From: UBA1930 sp943371535
GTDB taxonomy: Bacteria; Bacteroidota; Bacteroidia; Chitinophagales; Chitinophagaceae
Reading direction: 5' to 3'
Length of the DNA stretch: 64,000 nt
Assembly: GCA_943371535.1 (NCBI GenBank)
Contig: CALRVE020000009.1
Span: 1-64,000 of the forward strand
Shown: one piece after another, positions 43,341 to 51,696 of the stretch
Position numbering within the stretch: the stretch's first letter is position 1
Layout of the letters: each line of letters opens with the position of its first letter
The notes under the pieces: generated by a model
What the model was told of the DNA's origin: nothing
Seen by the model: only the letters and a program-made list of their open reading frames with translations
Database searches by the model: none
Program-made: the position numbers and the translations under genes

Positions 43341-44222
43341 ATGATAATTTTAGATGGAAAAATTGCAGCAGCAACCGTAAAAACATCCATAAAAACAGGA
43401 GTGGATGTACTGTTACAACAGGGCAAAAGAGCACCACATTTAGCAGCTATTTTAGTAGGCAGTGATGGTGCTAGTGAAACTTATGTAGCCAGTAAAGCCA
43501 AGAATTGTGCTGAAGTTGGATTTAACTCAACCTTAATAAGATTAGATGCTACAATTAGCGAAACAGCATTATTGAATAAAATAATTGAACTAAATAATAA
43601 TGATGCTATTGACGGCATTTTAGTGCAACTTCCTTTACCCAAACATATTAGCGAAGCCAAAATAATTGAAACCATTAGTGCAAGTAAAGATGTAGATGGT
43701 TTTCATCCAATAAGTGCAGGCAAATTGGTGCAAGGATTGCCTACTTTTATTCCTGCAACACCTTATGGCATTATGTTAATGCTAGAGCATTTTAATATTG
43801 ATACCAAAGGCAAACATGCAGTGGTAATTGGCAGAAGCAATATTGTTGGCCGACCAATGAGTATTTTATTAAGCAGCAATTTACCAAAAGGCAATTGTAC
43901 GGTTACTATTTGTCATAGCCACACTCCTAACCTGAACGAAATGTGTTTACAAGCCGATATTATTGTAGCAGCCTTAGGTAAACCAGAATTTGTAAAAGCC
44001 AATATGGTGAAAGATGGTGCTGTTGTAATTGATGTTGGTATAACAAGAGTAGCTGATGCAACTGCAAAAAACGGATTTAGAATTAAAGGCGATGTTGCTT
44101 TTGATGAGGTTGCAACCAAAGCAAGTGCTATTACACCTGTACCTGGTGGTGTTGGACTAATGACTATTGCAGGATTATTGAAAAATACTTTGCAAGCGTA
44201 TAAAGAGAAGCTAGAAGGTTAA
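43341..44222 (+). CDS. folD: Methylenetetrahydrofolate dehydrogenase/cyclohydrolase
   Basis: 293 residues. Bifunctional one-carbon enzyme. Blocks: LAAILVGSDGASETYVASKAKNCAEVG (catalytic Lys in YVASKAK), DGILVQLPLPKHI, KDVDGFHPISAGKL, ATPYGIMLML, VIGRSNIVGRPMSILL (NADP binding), CHSHTPNL and TPVPGGVGLMTIAGLLKNTL. Full length. queE follows after a purine-rich 50-bp gap. Confidence 0.96.
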   Translation: MIILDGKIAAATVKTSIKTGVDVLLQQGKRAPHLAAILVGSDGASETYVASKAKNCAEVGFNSTLIRLDATISETALLNKIIELNNNDAIDGILVQLPLPKHISEAKIIETISASKDVDGFHPISAGKLVQGLPTFIPATPYGIMLMLEHFNIDTKGKHAVVIGRSNIVGRPMSILLSSNLPKGNCTVTICHSHTPNLNEMCLQADIIVAALGKPEFVKANMVKDGAVVIDVGITRVADATAKNGFRIKGDVAFDEVATKASAITPVPGGVGLMTIAGLLKNTLQAYKEKLEG

Positions 44223-44272
44223 GGGTGGAAGGGAAAAGGGAAGAAACGTGAATCGAAAGTCGTGAGTGGGGA

Positions 44273-44977
44273 GTGAGAAAAGAAATTATTTTAATTGAAA
44301 ATATACATTTGGAAAATAAAACATTTGAAATAAGCAATCAGCAATTATTACTGCCTGTAATGGAAAGTTTTTATACTTTACAGGGAGAAGGTTTTTATGC
44401 TGGAAATGCAGCCTACTTTATAAGATTAGGTGGTTGCGATGTAGGTTGTGTTTGGTGCGATGTTAAAGAAAGTTGGAATGCCGATGCTCACCCAAAGTTC
44501 TCAATTAACCAAATTGTAGAAAAAGCAATTGAGGAAACCGGCATCAACAACCTTCAACCCTCAACCTTAAACCATAAACCTCTAGTTGTTATTACAGGTG
44601 GCGAACCTTTGTTACATAATTTAAACCAACTTACTACAACTTTACAACAAGCAGGCTTTGCTACCAATATTGAAACCAGTGGTTCATCTCCTTTAAGTGG
44701 CAGTTGGAACTGGATTTGTTTATCGCCCAAAAAATTTAAAGCTCCATTGCCCGAAGTGGTAGCTGTTGCCAATGAATTAAAAGTAGTAGTATTCAATAAA
44801 CACGATTTTGAGTGGGCCGAAACCTATGCTGCTCAAGTAAATCCTTCTTGCAAATTATATTTACAAGCCGAGTGGGATAAAAAAGAAATCGTAACTCCGC
44901 TTATTATCGATTATATAAAAGCCAATCCGCAATGGTCGTTAAGTGTACAAATTCACAAATACATTAACGTACCTTAA
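44273..44977 (+). CDS. queE: 7-carboxy-7-deazaguanine synthase
   Basis: 234 residues from GTG 44273. Radical SAM enzyme of queuosine precursor synthesis. ESFYTLQGEGFYAGNAAYFIRLGG is the N-terminal hallmark, then GCDVGCVWCD gives Cx3Cx2C, VITGGEPLL and a late SVQIHKYINVP. The start is uncertain: a TTG at 44309 or the ATG at 44360 are alternatives, the latter too short. Residues about 92-103 are encoded by an AACCTTCAACCC-type repeat that resembles intergenic repeats. No other queuosine gene is adjacent. Confidence 0.92.
   Translation: MRKEIILIENIHLENKTFEISNQQLLLPVMESFYTLQGEGFYAGNAAYFIRLGGCDVGCVWCDVKESWNADAHPKFSINQIVEKAIEETGINNLQPSTLNHKPLVVITGGEPLLHNLNQLTTTLQQAGFATNIETSGSSPLSGSWNWICLSPKKFKAPLPEVVAVANELKVVVFNKHDFEWAETYAAQVNPSCKLYLQAEWDKKEIVTPLIIDYIKANPQWSLSVQIHKYINVP
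44546..44582 (+). repeat. AACC-type repeat embedded in queE
   Basis: Imperfect units of CAACCTTCAACC and CTTAAACCATAAACC, close to the tract before parB (18470-18525). The insert is in frame and sits between the radical SAM cluster region and the GGE motif, adding roughly a dozen residues (NLQPSTLNHKP). Confidence 0.55.
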
Positions 44978-45025
44978 TTGGCTTTTAACAAAGTCAACAG
45001 TTTCTTTTTCCGAACTTGCCCCCTA

Positions 45026-46942
45026 ATGAAAAAAAATCTACTGTTCATATTATTCTCCTGCTCATTTTTTTTGGTGAAGTCACAAACTTATCAGCCAGAA
45101 AAAATAAATAAAAAAGCCATTAAATATTATGATCAAGCAGTAGAATATTTAAGAGATAATTCTTTGCCAGAATCTATTCCATTTTTACGAAAAGCCATTG
45201 CAGCCGATAGCAATTATGTAGATGCAATTTTATCGTTAGCAGGTGTGTATGGTCAGCTTAAAAAACATGAATTATCTGTTTACAATTATGAATGGGCAAA
45301 GAGAAAAGACACCATTTACTTCAAACAATATCATTTACCTTATTCTATCAATTTAGCAGGATTGGGAAAGTTTAAAGAAGCTTTAGTAGCCATTGATTAT
45401 TTTTTAGCCATTCCAAAAATTAGTCCTAATAGCATTAAAGCAGGCAATTTCAGAAAGCGTTGTTATGAGTTTGCATTGCAGTATGAAAGTACTCACCCTA
45501 TAAGCAATTATGTTTTTGCTCCAGTGAATTTAGGCGATCATGTAAATAGTGAAAAAAGTGAATATTATCCAAGTGTAACTATAGACGATAGCTTGTTGGT
45601 GTTTACACGTAGAGGTGAAGGTTACAGAGAAGATTTTATGCAAAGCAAAATAGTTAACAACGAATATCAACCAGCAACAGTTATAAATGGCGATATTAAT
45701 ATTGAACCATCAAAAGGAGCCATAACAGTTTCGGCCGATGGCGAATGGATGATTTTTGCTGGCAATTTTGGCAAACGAAAAGGCTTTGGCGATTTTGATT
45801 TATACATTTCACTCTATACACCAGATGGCTGGAGTGAACCAGAAAATTTAGGCTCAAATATTAATACCGAATTTTGGGAAAGCAGCCCAAGCCTTAGCCC
45901 AGATAAACGTGTATTGTATTTTAGCAGTAATCGTTATGATGGTTATGGTGGTAGAGATTTATATTACAGCGTTCGCATGAGCAATGGAAAATTTGGTCCT
46001 GCCATGAATATGGGTGATAGCATTAACACCACTGGTGATGAATTGGCACCTTATATTCATGCCGATAATCAAACTTTGTTTTTTACAAGTGACGGACATC
46101 CAGGTTATGGTGGAACTGATTTGTATGTTATGCGTAAGCAAGATGATGGTACTTGGGGGAAACCTGAAAATTTAGGCTATCCTATAAATACAGTTGATGA
46201 TGAAGGAAGTTTTGCAGTAAGTGCCGATGGCTTAACAGCTTATTATGCAAGTAATAGAGCCGATAGTAGAGGAGATTTAGATTTGTATAAATTTAAGTTG
46301 AGAGCCGACATCCGTCCTGCTAAAACTTTGTATGTAAAAGGAAAAGTGTACGATAAATTAACCAACAAAGGTTTGCCTTGTACAGTTGAATTAATTGATA
46401 ATAGTACTGGCAATGCATTAATGAAAATTCAAACAGATGAATTGGGCGAATACTTTATTACCTTACCTAAAGGAAAAGACTACACATTTATAGTAAACAG
46501 AAAAGGTTATTTATTTTATACCGAATTGTATGAGTTAAAAAACAAAGAAGCTGATAGTACGTATAAAAAAGATATTCCATTACAACCGGTAGCTTTAAAC
46601 ACCAATTTTGTATTTAATAATATTCAGTTTGAAGCCAACTCGTTTAAATTATTACCCATTAGCTTAATTGAATTAGATAAATTATTACAAATATTGATAG
46701 AGAATCCTAGTTTAAAAGTAGAAATTAGTGGTCATACAGATAACTTAGGCAATGCAACAGAAAACATCAAACTCAGCACCTATAGAGCAAAAGCGGTGGT
46801 AGATTATTTGGTAAACAAAGGCATTGCAGCCAATAGGCTTACGTATAAAGGTTTTGGATCTACCAAACCCATTGCAGATAATGGCACAGAAAAAGGAAGA
46901 GCAAAAAATAGACGAACAGAATTTACAGTTGTTGGTTTATAA
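45026..46942 (+). CDS. OmpA-family protein with TPR, PD40 propeller and regulatory-like domain (PorE-like architecture)
   Basis: 638 residues from ATG 45026. Signal peptide ends near LVKSQ. TPR units fill about 25-150. A PD40/WD40-like beta-propeller follows (about 170-435; SPSLSPDKRVLYFSSNRYDGYGGRDLYYS and related repeats), then a carboxypeptidase-regulatory-like domain (about 445-525) and the OmpA peptidoglycan-binding domain (about 535-638, EISGHTDNLGN ... YKGFGSTKPIADNGTEKGRAKNRRTEF). This order matches PorE of the type IX secretion machinery, but such proteins have several paralogues, so the role is not certain. Confidence 0.88.
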   Translation: MKKNLLFILFSCSFFLVKSQTYQPEKINKKAIKYYDQAVEYLRDNSLPESIPFLRKAIAADSNYVDAILSLAGVYGQLKKHELSVYNYEWAKRKDTIYFKQYHLPYSINLAGLGKFKEALVAIDYFLAIPKISPNSIKAGNFRKRCYEFALQYESTHPISNYVFAPVNLGDHVNSEKSEYYPSVTIDDSLLVFTRRGEGYREDFMQSKIVNNEYQPATVINGDINIEPSKGAITVSADGEWMIFAGNFGKRKGFGDFDLYISLYTPDGWSEPENLGSNINTEFWESSPSLSPDKRVLYFSSNRYDGYGGRDLYYSVRMSNGKFGPAMNMGDSINTTGDELAPYIHADNQTLFFTSDGHPGYGGTDLYVMRKQDDGTWGKPENLGYPINTVDDEGSFAVSADGLTAYYASNRADSRGDLDLYKFKLRADIRPAKTLYVKGKVYDKLTNKGLPCTVELIDNSTGNALMKIQTDELGEYFITLPKGKDYTFIVNRKGYLFYTELYELKNKEADSTYKKDIPLQPVALNTNFVFNNIQFEANSFKLLPISLIELDKLLQILIENPSLKVEISGHTDNLGNATENIKLSTYRAKAVVDYLVNKGIAANRLTYKGFGSTKPIADNGTEKGRAKNRRTEFTVVGL

Positions 46943-46974
46943 ATAATAAAATCTTTATTTATCTTCATGCTAAG

Positions 46975-48072
46975 ATGAATAAAGATTTACTCCATCAAAT
47001 AGCCCTTTCATTAATTCCAGGCATTGGCCCTGTACAGGCCAAGCAATTGCTGGAACAATTTGGCGATGCTGAAACCATTTTTAAAGCCAAGAAAAAAGAT
47101 TTAAGTGCAGTAGCAGGAATTGGAGAAATTAAAGCCAAACAAATTAAAGATTTCAATCAGTTTCAAGAAGCCGAAGCCGAAATAAAGTTTACCGAAAAAC
47201 ATCATATACAATGTTTGTTTTTAACCCATGAAGACTATCCTAAAAAATTATTGCATTGTTACGATGCTCCAACCATATTGTATTACAGAGGCAATGCCAA
47301 CCTGAACAATAGCAAAATAATCAGCATTATTGGTACAAGAAATAATACCGATTATGGTAAACAAGTAACCGAAGATTTAATAACCGAATTAATACCATAC
47401 AATGTACTTATTGTAAGTGGATTGGCATATGGCATAGATGCCATTGCACATAAAGCATCTGTAAAAAACAATGTACCAACTGTGGGTGTATTGGCACATG
47501 GATTAGATTCTATTTATCCGGCACAGCATAAAAGTTTGGCAAAAGACATGTTACTAAATGGAGGTTTATTAACGGAGTTTAGAAAAAATGTAAAAGCCGA
47601 TAGATATAATTTTCCTCAACGAAACAGAATTGTTGCAGGCATGGCCGATGCAACTATAGTAATAGAAACTGCAAGCAAAGGAGGCAGCATGATTACGGCT
47701 GAATTGGCTTATAACTACAATAAAGATGTGTTTGCTATACCTGGAAAAATATATGATGGAAAAAGTAGTGGCTGTTTAAAACTCATTCAACAAAACAAAG
47801 CCATTTTATTAACTGGTGCCGAACAATTGATTGAAGAAATGGGCTGGCAAGAAAAAAAGAAACCACCCAAAAAACAAAGAGAATTATTTATAGAACTCAC
47901 CAACGATGAACAATTGATTGTAGCTATTTTAAAAGAAAAAGAAGTAGTTTCAATTGATGAATTGTATTTACAAACAGGCTTAAGTAGCAGCAGCATTGCA
48001 GGTGCCATACTTAATTTAGAACTACAAAATGTGGTAGCTAGCTTACCTGGTAAAATGTATAAGTTAATGTAA
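46975..48072 (+). CDS. dprA: DNA-processing protein DprA
   Basis: 365 residues. N-terminal HhH/SAM-like region (IPGIGPVQAKQLLEQFG). The Rossmann-like core has SIIGTRNNTDYGKQ, VSGLAYGIDAIAHKAS, NYNKDVFAIPGKI and SGCLKLIQQNKAILL. The C-terminal winged helix has VVSIDELYLQTGLSSSSIAGAILNLEL. Loads RecA on incoming single-stranded DNA in natural transformation. comM occurs nearby; other competence genes are not in the window. Confidence 0.95.
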   Translation: MNKDLLHQIALSLIPGIGPVQAKQLLEQFGDAETIFKAKKKDLSAVAGIGEIKAKQIKDFNQFQEAEAEIKFTEKHHIQCLFLTHEDYPKKLLHCYDAPTILYYRGNANLNNSKIISIIGTRNNTDYGKQVTEDLITELIPYNVLIVSGLAYGIDAIAHKASVKNNVPTVGVLAHGLDSIYPAQHKSLAKDMLLNGGLLTEFRKNVKADRYNFPQRNRIVAGMADATIVIETASKGGSMITAELAYNYNKDVFAIPGKIYDGKSSGCLKLIQQNKAILLTGAEQLIEEMGWQEKKKPPKKQRELFIELTNDEQLIVAILKEKEVVSIDELYLQTGLSSSSIAGAILNLELQNVVASLPGKMYKLM

Positions 48073-48131
48073 AGAAAAGTTTAATGAAAGGTTGATAAGG
48101 GCATGGCATCGTATGTTGCTTGAAATGATGA

Positions 48132-48165
48132 AACCCCGTCAACGGTTTTAACCTTGACGGTGGTT
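48132..48165. repeat. REP-like palindromic repeat, copy 1 (reverse orientation)
   Basis: 34 bp beginning AACCCCGTCAACGG and ending TTGACGGTGGTT. CCGTCAA and TTGACGG form the stem. It is identical to 49292-49325 except one base. It pairs with copy 2 in inverted orientation. Confidence 0.75.
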
Positions 48166-48187
48166 CTTATAAAAATAAACTCTACCA

Positions 48188-48222
48188 AAACCGCCGTCAG
48201 GGCTGTTAGCCGCTGGCGGGAT
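48188..48222. repeat. REP-like palindromic repeat, copy 2 (forward orientation)
   Basis: 35 bp beginning AACCGCCGTCAGGGCT with inner stem GGCT/AGCC and outer stem CCGCC/GGCGG. A T6 run follows on the plus strand and a T4 run on the minus strand, so it may also terminate transcription of the 117-residue gene and of dprA. Confidence 0.7.
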
Positions 48223-48225
48223 TTT

Positions 48226-48579
48226 TTACATCATAATTCTATTAATCAATTTTTCTTCTTCCCCAGCTTTTTGTTTGTATAAACAAACCGACTTTAATTT
48301 TTCACCATTTCCTACTGCAACATTTTTAAGCATTTGTGATGCTGGAATATTAAAAGTACTTGTCCATTGTTGCATCATATTACACAGTAAAATATGGGTG
48401 CCACTTAAACTGCCATCACTTTGTACACATAAGTTTTGTAAATGCCTAAACAACATATTTTCTGTATGTTCTTCGGCACAAAAACCTGCCAATGCCAATG
48501 GCATATTGGTGTTATTGTATTCAGCCACAATTCTGTATTGCTGATGACTTTTGCCACAATTGAGTAATCTATTGTTCAT
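48226..48579 (-). CDS. Small protein of unknown function, divergent from the UmuD-like gene
   Basis: 117 residues, no signal peptide or membrane helix. It carries six Cys, including NCGKS, FCAEEHTENM and LLCNMMQQW. I do not recognise the family. The 73-bp divergent gap to the UmuD-like gene contains CTAAATT (48599-48605) and AATTTAG (48628-48634), which could form a shared operator. Its stop codon touches the REP-like repeat copy 2. Codon use looks like its neighbours. Confidence 0.65.
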   Translation of the reverse strand: MNNRLLNCGKSHQQYRIVAEYNNTNMPLALAGFCAEEHTENMLFRHLQNLCVQSDGSLSGTHILLCNMMQQWTSTFNIPASQMLKNVAVGNGEKLKSVCLYKQKAGEEEKLINRIMM

Positions 48580-48652
48580 ACAAGTATATTTTTAAAAACT
48601 AAATTTTGTGGTATAAAAATACTAATTAATTTAGCATTTCAAAATTAATTTT

Positions 48653-49144
48653 ATGTCTGATGAAATATTTAACCAAACTGCATACGCTGGAACAAAAAAA
48701 TTTACTCAGCAAGATGTACAAACGGCCAATGCCAGTGGCTTTGGTGCTGCTGCTGATGATTATATGGAACGTGGTATTGATTTGAATGAACAGTTAATTA
48801 TGAATAAACCTGCCACTTATTTTTTTAGAATGAACAGTGATGCCATGGAAAGTGCTGGTATTTATGCTGGCGATGTTTTAATTGTTGATAGAAGTATTAA
48901 AATAAGCAATGGAAAAATTATTGTGGCTGCTGTAAATGGAGAATTATTTGTACGTAGGTACGAACAAAGCTTTCATCAAAAAAAACTGCTTGCAGAAAAT
49001 AAAAAAATGAAAGACATTGTATTAGATGAGTTTACCCAATTTATGAGCTGGGGGGTGGTTACTTGTGTGATACATTTATTAGATGAATCGTTACAGGCGT
49101 TTAATAAAAAAACGAAAGCAATTCAACCCCGTCAAAAGTTTTAA
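48653..49144 (+). CDS. UmuD-like S24 protein with both catalytic residues replaced
   Basis: 163 residues that align along their length with UmuD: SGFGAAADDYMERGIDLNE (28-46) matches the cleavage-site region, then PATYFFRMNSDAMESAGIYAGDVLIVD and GKIIVAAVNGELFVRRYE. In UmuD the nucleophile is Ser in GDSM and the base is Lys in FTVK; here these are Ala64 (SDAM, codon GCC) and Arg101 (FVRR, codon CGT). The residue before the scissile Gly is Ser28, not Cys/Ala. Self-cleavage is therefore not expected. The polymerase gene follows. It may be a non-cleavable partner of that polymerase. Confidence 0.88.
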   Translation: MSDEIFNQTAYAGTKKFTQQDVQTANASGFGAAADDYMERGIDLNEQLIMNKPATYFFRMNSDAMESAGIYAGDVLIVDRSIKISNGKIIVAAVNGELFVRRYEQSFHQKKLLAENKKMKDIVLDEFTQFMSWGVVTCVIHLLDESLQAFNKKTKAIQPRQKF

Positions 49145-49227
49145 ATATTGGCAGCTGTATAATTGAGAAATAATTTAATTAAACCATATAATCAACTTAT
49201 ATAATAATTTAAACCATAGTATTTTAA

Positions 49228-49262
49228 AACCGCCGACGAGGCTTGAAGCCATCGTCGGGGTT
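49228..49262. repeat. REP-like palindromic repeat, copy 3 (forward orientation)
   Basis: 35 bp beginning AACCGCCGACGAGGCT and ending GTCGGGGTT. CCGACGA (49233-49239) pairs with TCGTCGG (49252-49258). Same orientation as copy 2. Confidence 0.75.
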
Positions 49263-49291
49263 AAACAAGATTTTGTTGATTAATCAAGTCT

Positions 49292-49325
49292 AACCCCGTC
49301 AACGGTTTTAACCTTGACGGCGGTT
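49292..49325. repeat. REP-like palindromic repeat, copy 4 (reverse orientation)
   Basis: 34 bp differing from copy 1 by one base, ending 16 bp before the polymerase ATG. It could fold in the 5' leader of that gene. Copies 3 and 4 form a second inverted pair. Confidence 0.78.
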
Positions 49326-49341
49326 GTTCATAACAAAAAAC

Positions 49342-50622
49342 ATGAGAGCCATAGTAGATTGTAATAGTTTTTATTGTTCTTGTGAAAGGTTATTTAGACC
49401 CGACCTAGAAAAACAACCAGTTGTTGTACTTAGCAATAACGATGGTTGCATCATAGCCCGAAGCGATGAAGCCAAAGCCTTTGGTATTGCTATGGCAGGT
49501 CCTTATTTTAAAGCCAAGCCACTCATTGAAAAACATGGAGTAGCTACTTTTTCATCGAACTATAATTTATATGGCGATTTAAGTTGGCGGGTAATGGAAA
49601 CTTTACGCCAACTTGTTGGTAAAGAAAATGTAGAAGTATATAGTGTAGATGAAGCTTTTTTGAATTTAGATGCATTTGTTAAATATGATTTAAATGAGCT
49701 GGCTTTGCACATAAGAACTACTGTAGAACAATGGACAGGCATTAAAGTGTCGGTAGGCATTGCTCCCACCAAAGTATTGGCTAAAGTTGCCAACCGATTA
49801 TCGAAAAAAAATAAAATAGCTACCAACTGTGTAATGGTATTAGATACCAAACAAAAAATTGATGAAGCATTAAAAAAAACCAATATAGAAGATATTTGGG
49901 GTGTAGGTTATCAGTACGCAGAAAAATTAAAACGTTGGCAAATTTATACTGCTTACGATTTAAGTTTAAAAGACGTTAGCTGGGCTACCAAACAATTAGG
50001 TGGCGTTGTTGGAGCAAGATTGGTAAGAGAACTAAAAGGCATTTTAAGTACTGCTATGGAAGATGAATTGGTAAATAAAAAAATGATTGCTACCACACGT
50101 ATGTTTGGTGAACCTGTTGTTGATTTAAAAAGTATTAAAGAAGCAGTAGCCACCTACATTTCAAGAGCAGCAGAAAAATTACGCAGGCAACATGGTGCAG
50201 CAAAAATGATTAGCGTTTTTTTAGTAGCCAAAGAAGAAAATCATACTGCCAGTTTTAACCGTGGTGCAACCATAAGCAGCTACACAACATTAGATAAAGC
50301 AACTTCTTTTACAAACGAATTAATAAAGCCAGCAGTTGAAATGGCCGAACGTTTATTTGAAGAAGGAAGAATCTACAAAAAAGCAGGAGTAATGCTTAGT
50401 AAAATTGTACCCGATACTTCTATTCAAGGAAATTTATTTTTACCCGATACAACAAATAGAAGTAAACTATTAATGGATATGATTGATAATATCAACTTCA
50501 GCCAGCGAAATGATATTTTAAAATTTGCTAGTAGTGGTACTGAAAGAAATTGGAAAATGCAACAATGCTTTCATAGCCCAAAATATACTTGTAGGTGGAA
50601 TGATATTTGTTTAGTGAAGTAA
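49342..50622 (+). CDS. umuC: Y-family translesion DNA polymerase, UmuC type
   Basis: 426 residues from ATG 49342; a TTG start at 49324 would lie inside the repeat. Palm motif IVDCNSFYCSCERLF (first Asp), NNDGCIIARSDEAKAFG, SSNYNLYGDLSWRVME, YSVDEAFLN (catalytic Asp-Glu) and VSVGIAPTKVLAKVANRLSKK are intact, followed by the HhH region (IEDIWGVGYQYAEKLK) and little-finger domain. A C-terminal DUF4113-like end reads FASSGTERNWKMQQCFHSPKYTCRWNDI. Bypasses damaged DNA. Paired with the UmuD-like gene 197 bp upstream. Confidence 0.94.
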   Translation: MRAIVDCNSFYCSCERLFRPDLEKQPVVVLSNNDGCIIARSDEAKAFGIAMAGPYFKAKPLIEKHGVATFSSNYNLYGDLSWRVMETLRQLVGKENVEVYSVDEAFLNLDAFVKYDLNELALHIRTTVEQWTGIKVSVGIAPTKVLAKVANRLSKKNKIATNCVMVLDTKQKIDEALKKTNIEDIWGVGYQYAEKLKRWQIYTAYDLSLKDVSWATKQLGGVVGARLVRELKGILSTAMEDELVNKKMIATTRMFGEPVVDLKSIKEAVATYISRAAEKLRRQHGAAKMISVFLVAKEENHTASFNRGATISSYTTLDKATSFTNELIKPAVEMAERLFEEGRIYKKAGVMLSKIVPDTSIQGNLFLPDTTNRSKLLMDMIDNINFSQRNDILKFASSGTERNWKMQQCFHSPKYTCRWNDICLVK

Positions 50623-50661
50623 AACTCATAAAATGCATCTTGAAAATTTATGATAAACATA

Positions 50662-51510
50662 TTACCACTTTAAGCCAGGATAATGATCTACCGTTTCAAA
50701 AACATAATTGGGATTTTGTTGAATAAGCCCAATAAACTTAGCCAAAGAATCTTTATAAGCTGGCGTTCGAAACATTCTATCATGGGTTAAAATCATTACA
50801 TGTTTAGGCACATGACTATGATTTTTGGCAGCATAATGCACTTCAGAAGCTACTTTAGCAGGTGTTTGAACAGGGTACGATGCTCCTCTAGTAAACCTCC
50901 ATTCTACATCCCAACCAATTACATTATAACCTGCACTATCTAATTTATTGCAAACAGGTTTTACAAGTGTATTAGCCCTCATTACACCATTTCTCATCCA
51001 AGCATTATTACCCGGCAATCGAATAATTTTATATGGAACATTCAAACTATCCTGAGCTTTATAAAAGTCTTGTTCGGCAATATCTACATGTTTATAAAAA
51101 TAATTATACTGTTCTTTAGCATGTGTATAGCTATGATTGGCTAATAAAATTTGCGGATAAGCATCCCGTATATTTTGTACCAATTGCTTACCCCATTTAT
51201 CTGTAGCATGTCTTCCAACCATAAAAAAAGTGGCTTTTACACCCATTTGCTTACACAATTCAAAGCAATCTTTTGTACCACCATGCGGACCATCATCAAA
51301 TGTTAAATACACATACGTTTTAGTGCTGTCGTATATAAATGGTTTTCTTTCAAACTTAGCTTTATCAGGATTAATTATTTCAGGCTCAGTAGATTGCTTG
51401 TTTTCAACAGTAGTGTTATTGTAATCATTCAAATTTTCCGAATTATTATTACAGGCAATAAAAACAACACAAGCACACAAGCACCATAAACATTTTAGTT
51501 GTTTAAACAT
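50662..51510 (-). CDS. Polysaccharide deacetylase (CE4) lipoprotein
   Basis: 282 residues from ATG 51510. Earlier in-frame starts at 51525 and 51546 are less suited to a signal peptide. Lipobox FIAC (lipidated Cys near 20) followed by an Asn/Ser-rich linker. The NodB domain has YLTFDDGPHGGT (catalytic Asp plus metal Asp), ANHSYTHAKE (HxxxH), RLPGNN (the usual Arg-Pro-Pro is altered to Arg-Leu-Pro), GWDVEW and VMILTHD. Probably removes acetyl groups from a cell-envelope glycan. Convergent with umuC. Confidence 0.9.
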   Translation of the reverse strand: MFKQLKCLWCLCACVVFIACNNNSENLNDYNNTTVENKQSTEPEIINPDKAKFERKPFIYDSTKTYVYLTFDDGPHGGTKDCFELCKQMGVKATFFMVGRHATDKWGKQLVQNIRDAYPQILLANHSYTHAKEQYNYFYKHVDIAEQDFYKAQDSLNVPYKIIRLPGNNAWMRNGVMRANTLVKPVCNKLDSAGYNVIGWDVEWRFTRGASYPVQTPAKVASEVHYAAKNHSHVPKHVMILTHDRMFRTPAYKDSLAKFIGLIQQNPNYVFETVDHYPGLKW

Positions 51511-51696
51511 TAGTAGAAATCTCATACAAAGGGTTTGAACAAACAAAGTTAACGTGGAGTATATAAGTTTTTGTACCCAACAGCCGCATTTACAAAAAAA
51601 TGGCTATTCTCTTTTTATGAACATTGGCAACGTTACCAAAATTGAACGATGTAATAATGGTAGCAATTACTACATTCGCATATATAACTACTAACG

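Noticed and set aside
48580..48652. A LexA box before the UmuD-like gene
   Set aside because: No CTGT-N8-ACAG-like element is present; only a loose CTAAATT/AATTTAG pair is seen.
48132..49325. Four palindromic repeats considered as a CRISPR remnant
   Set aside because: Spacing is irregular, orientation alternates and a gene pair lies between them; REP-like pairs fit better.
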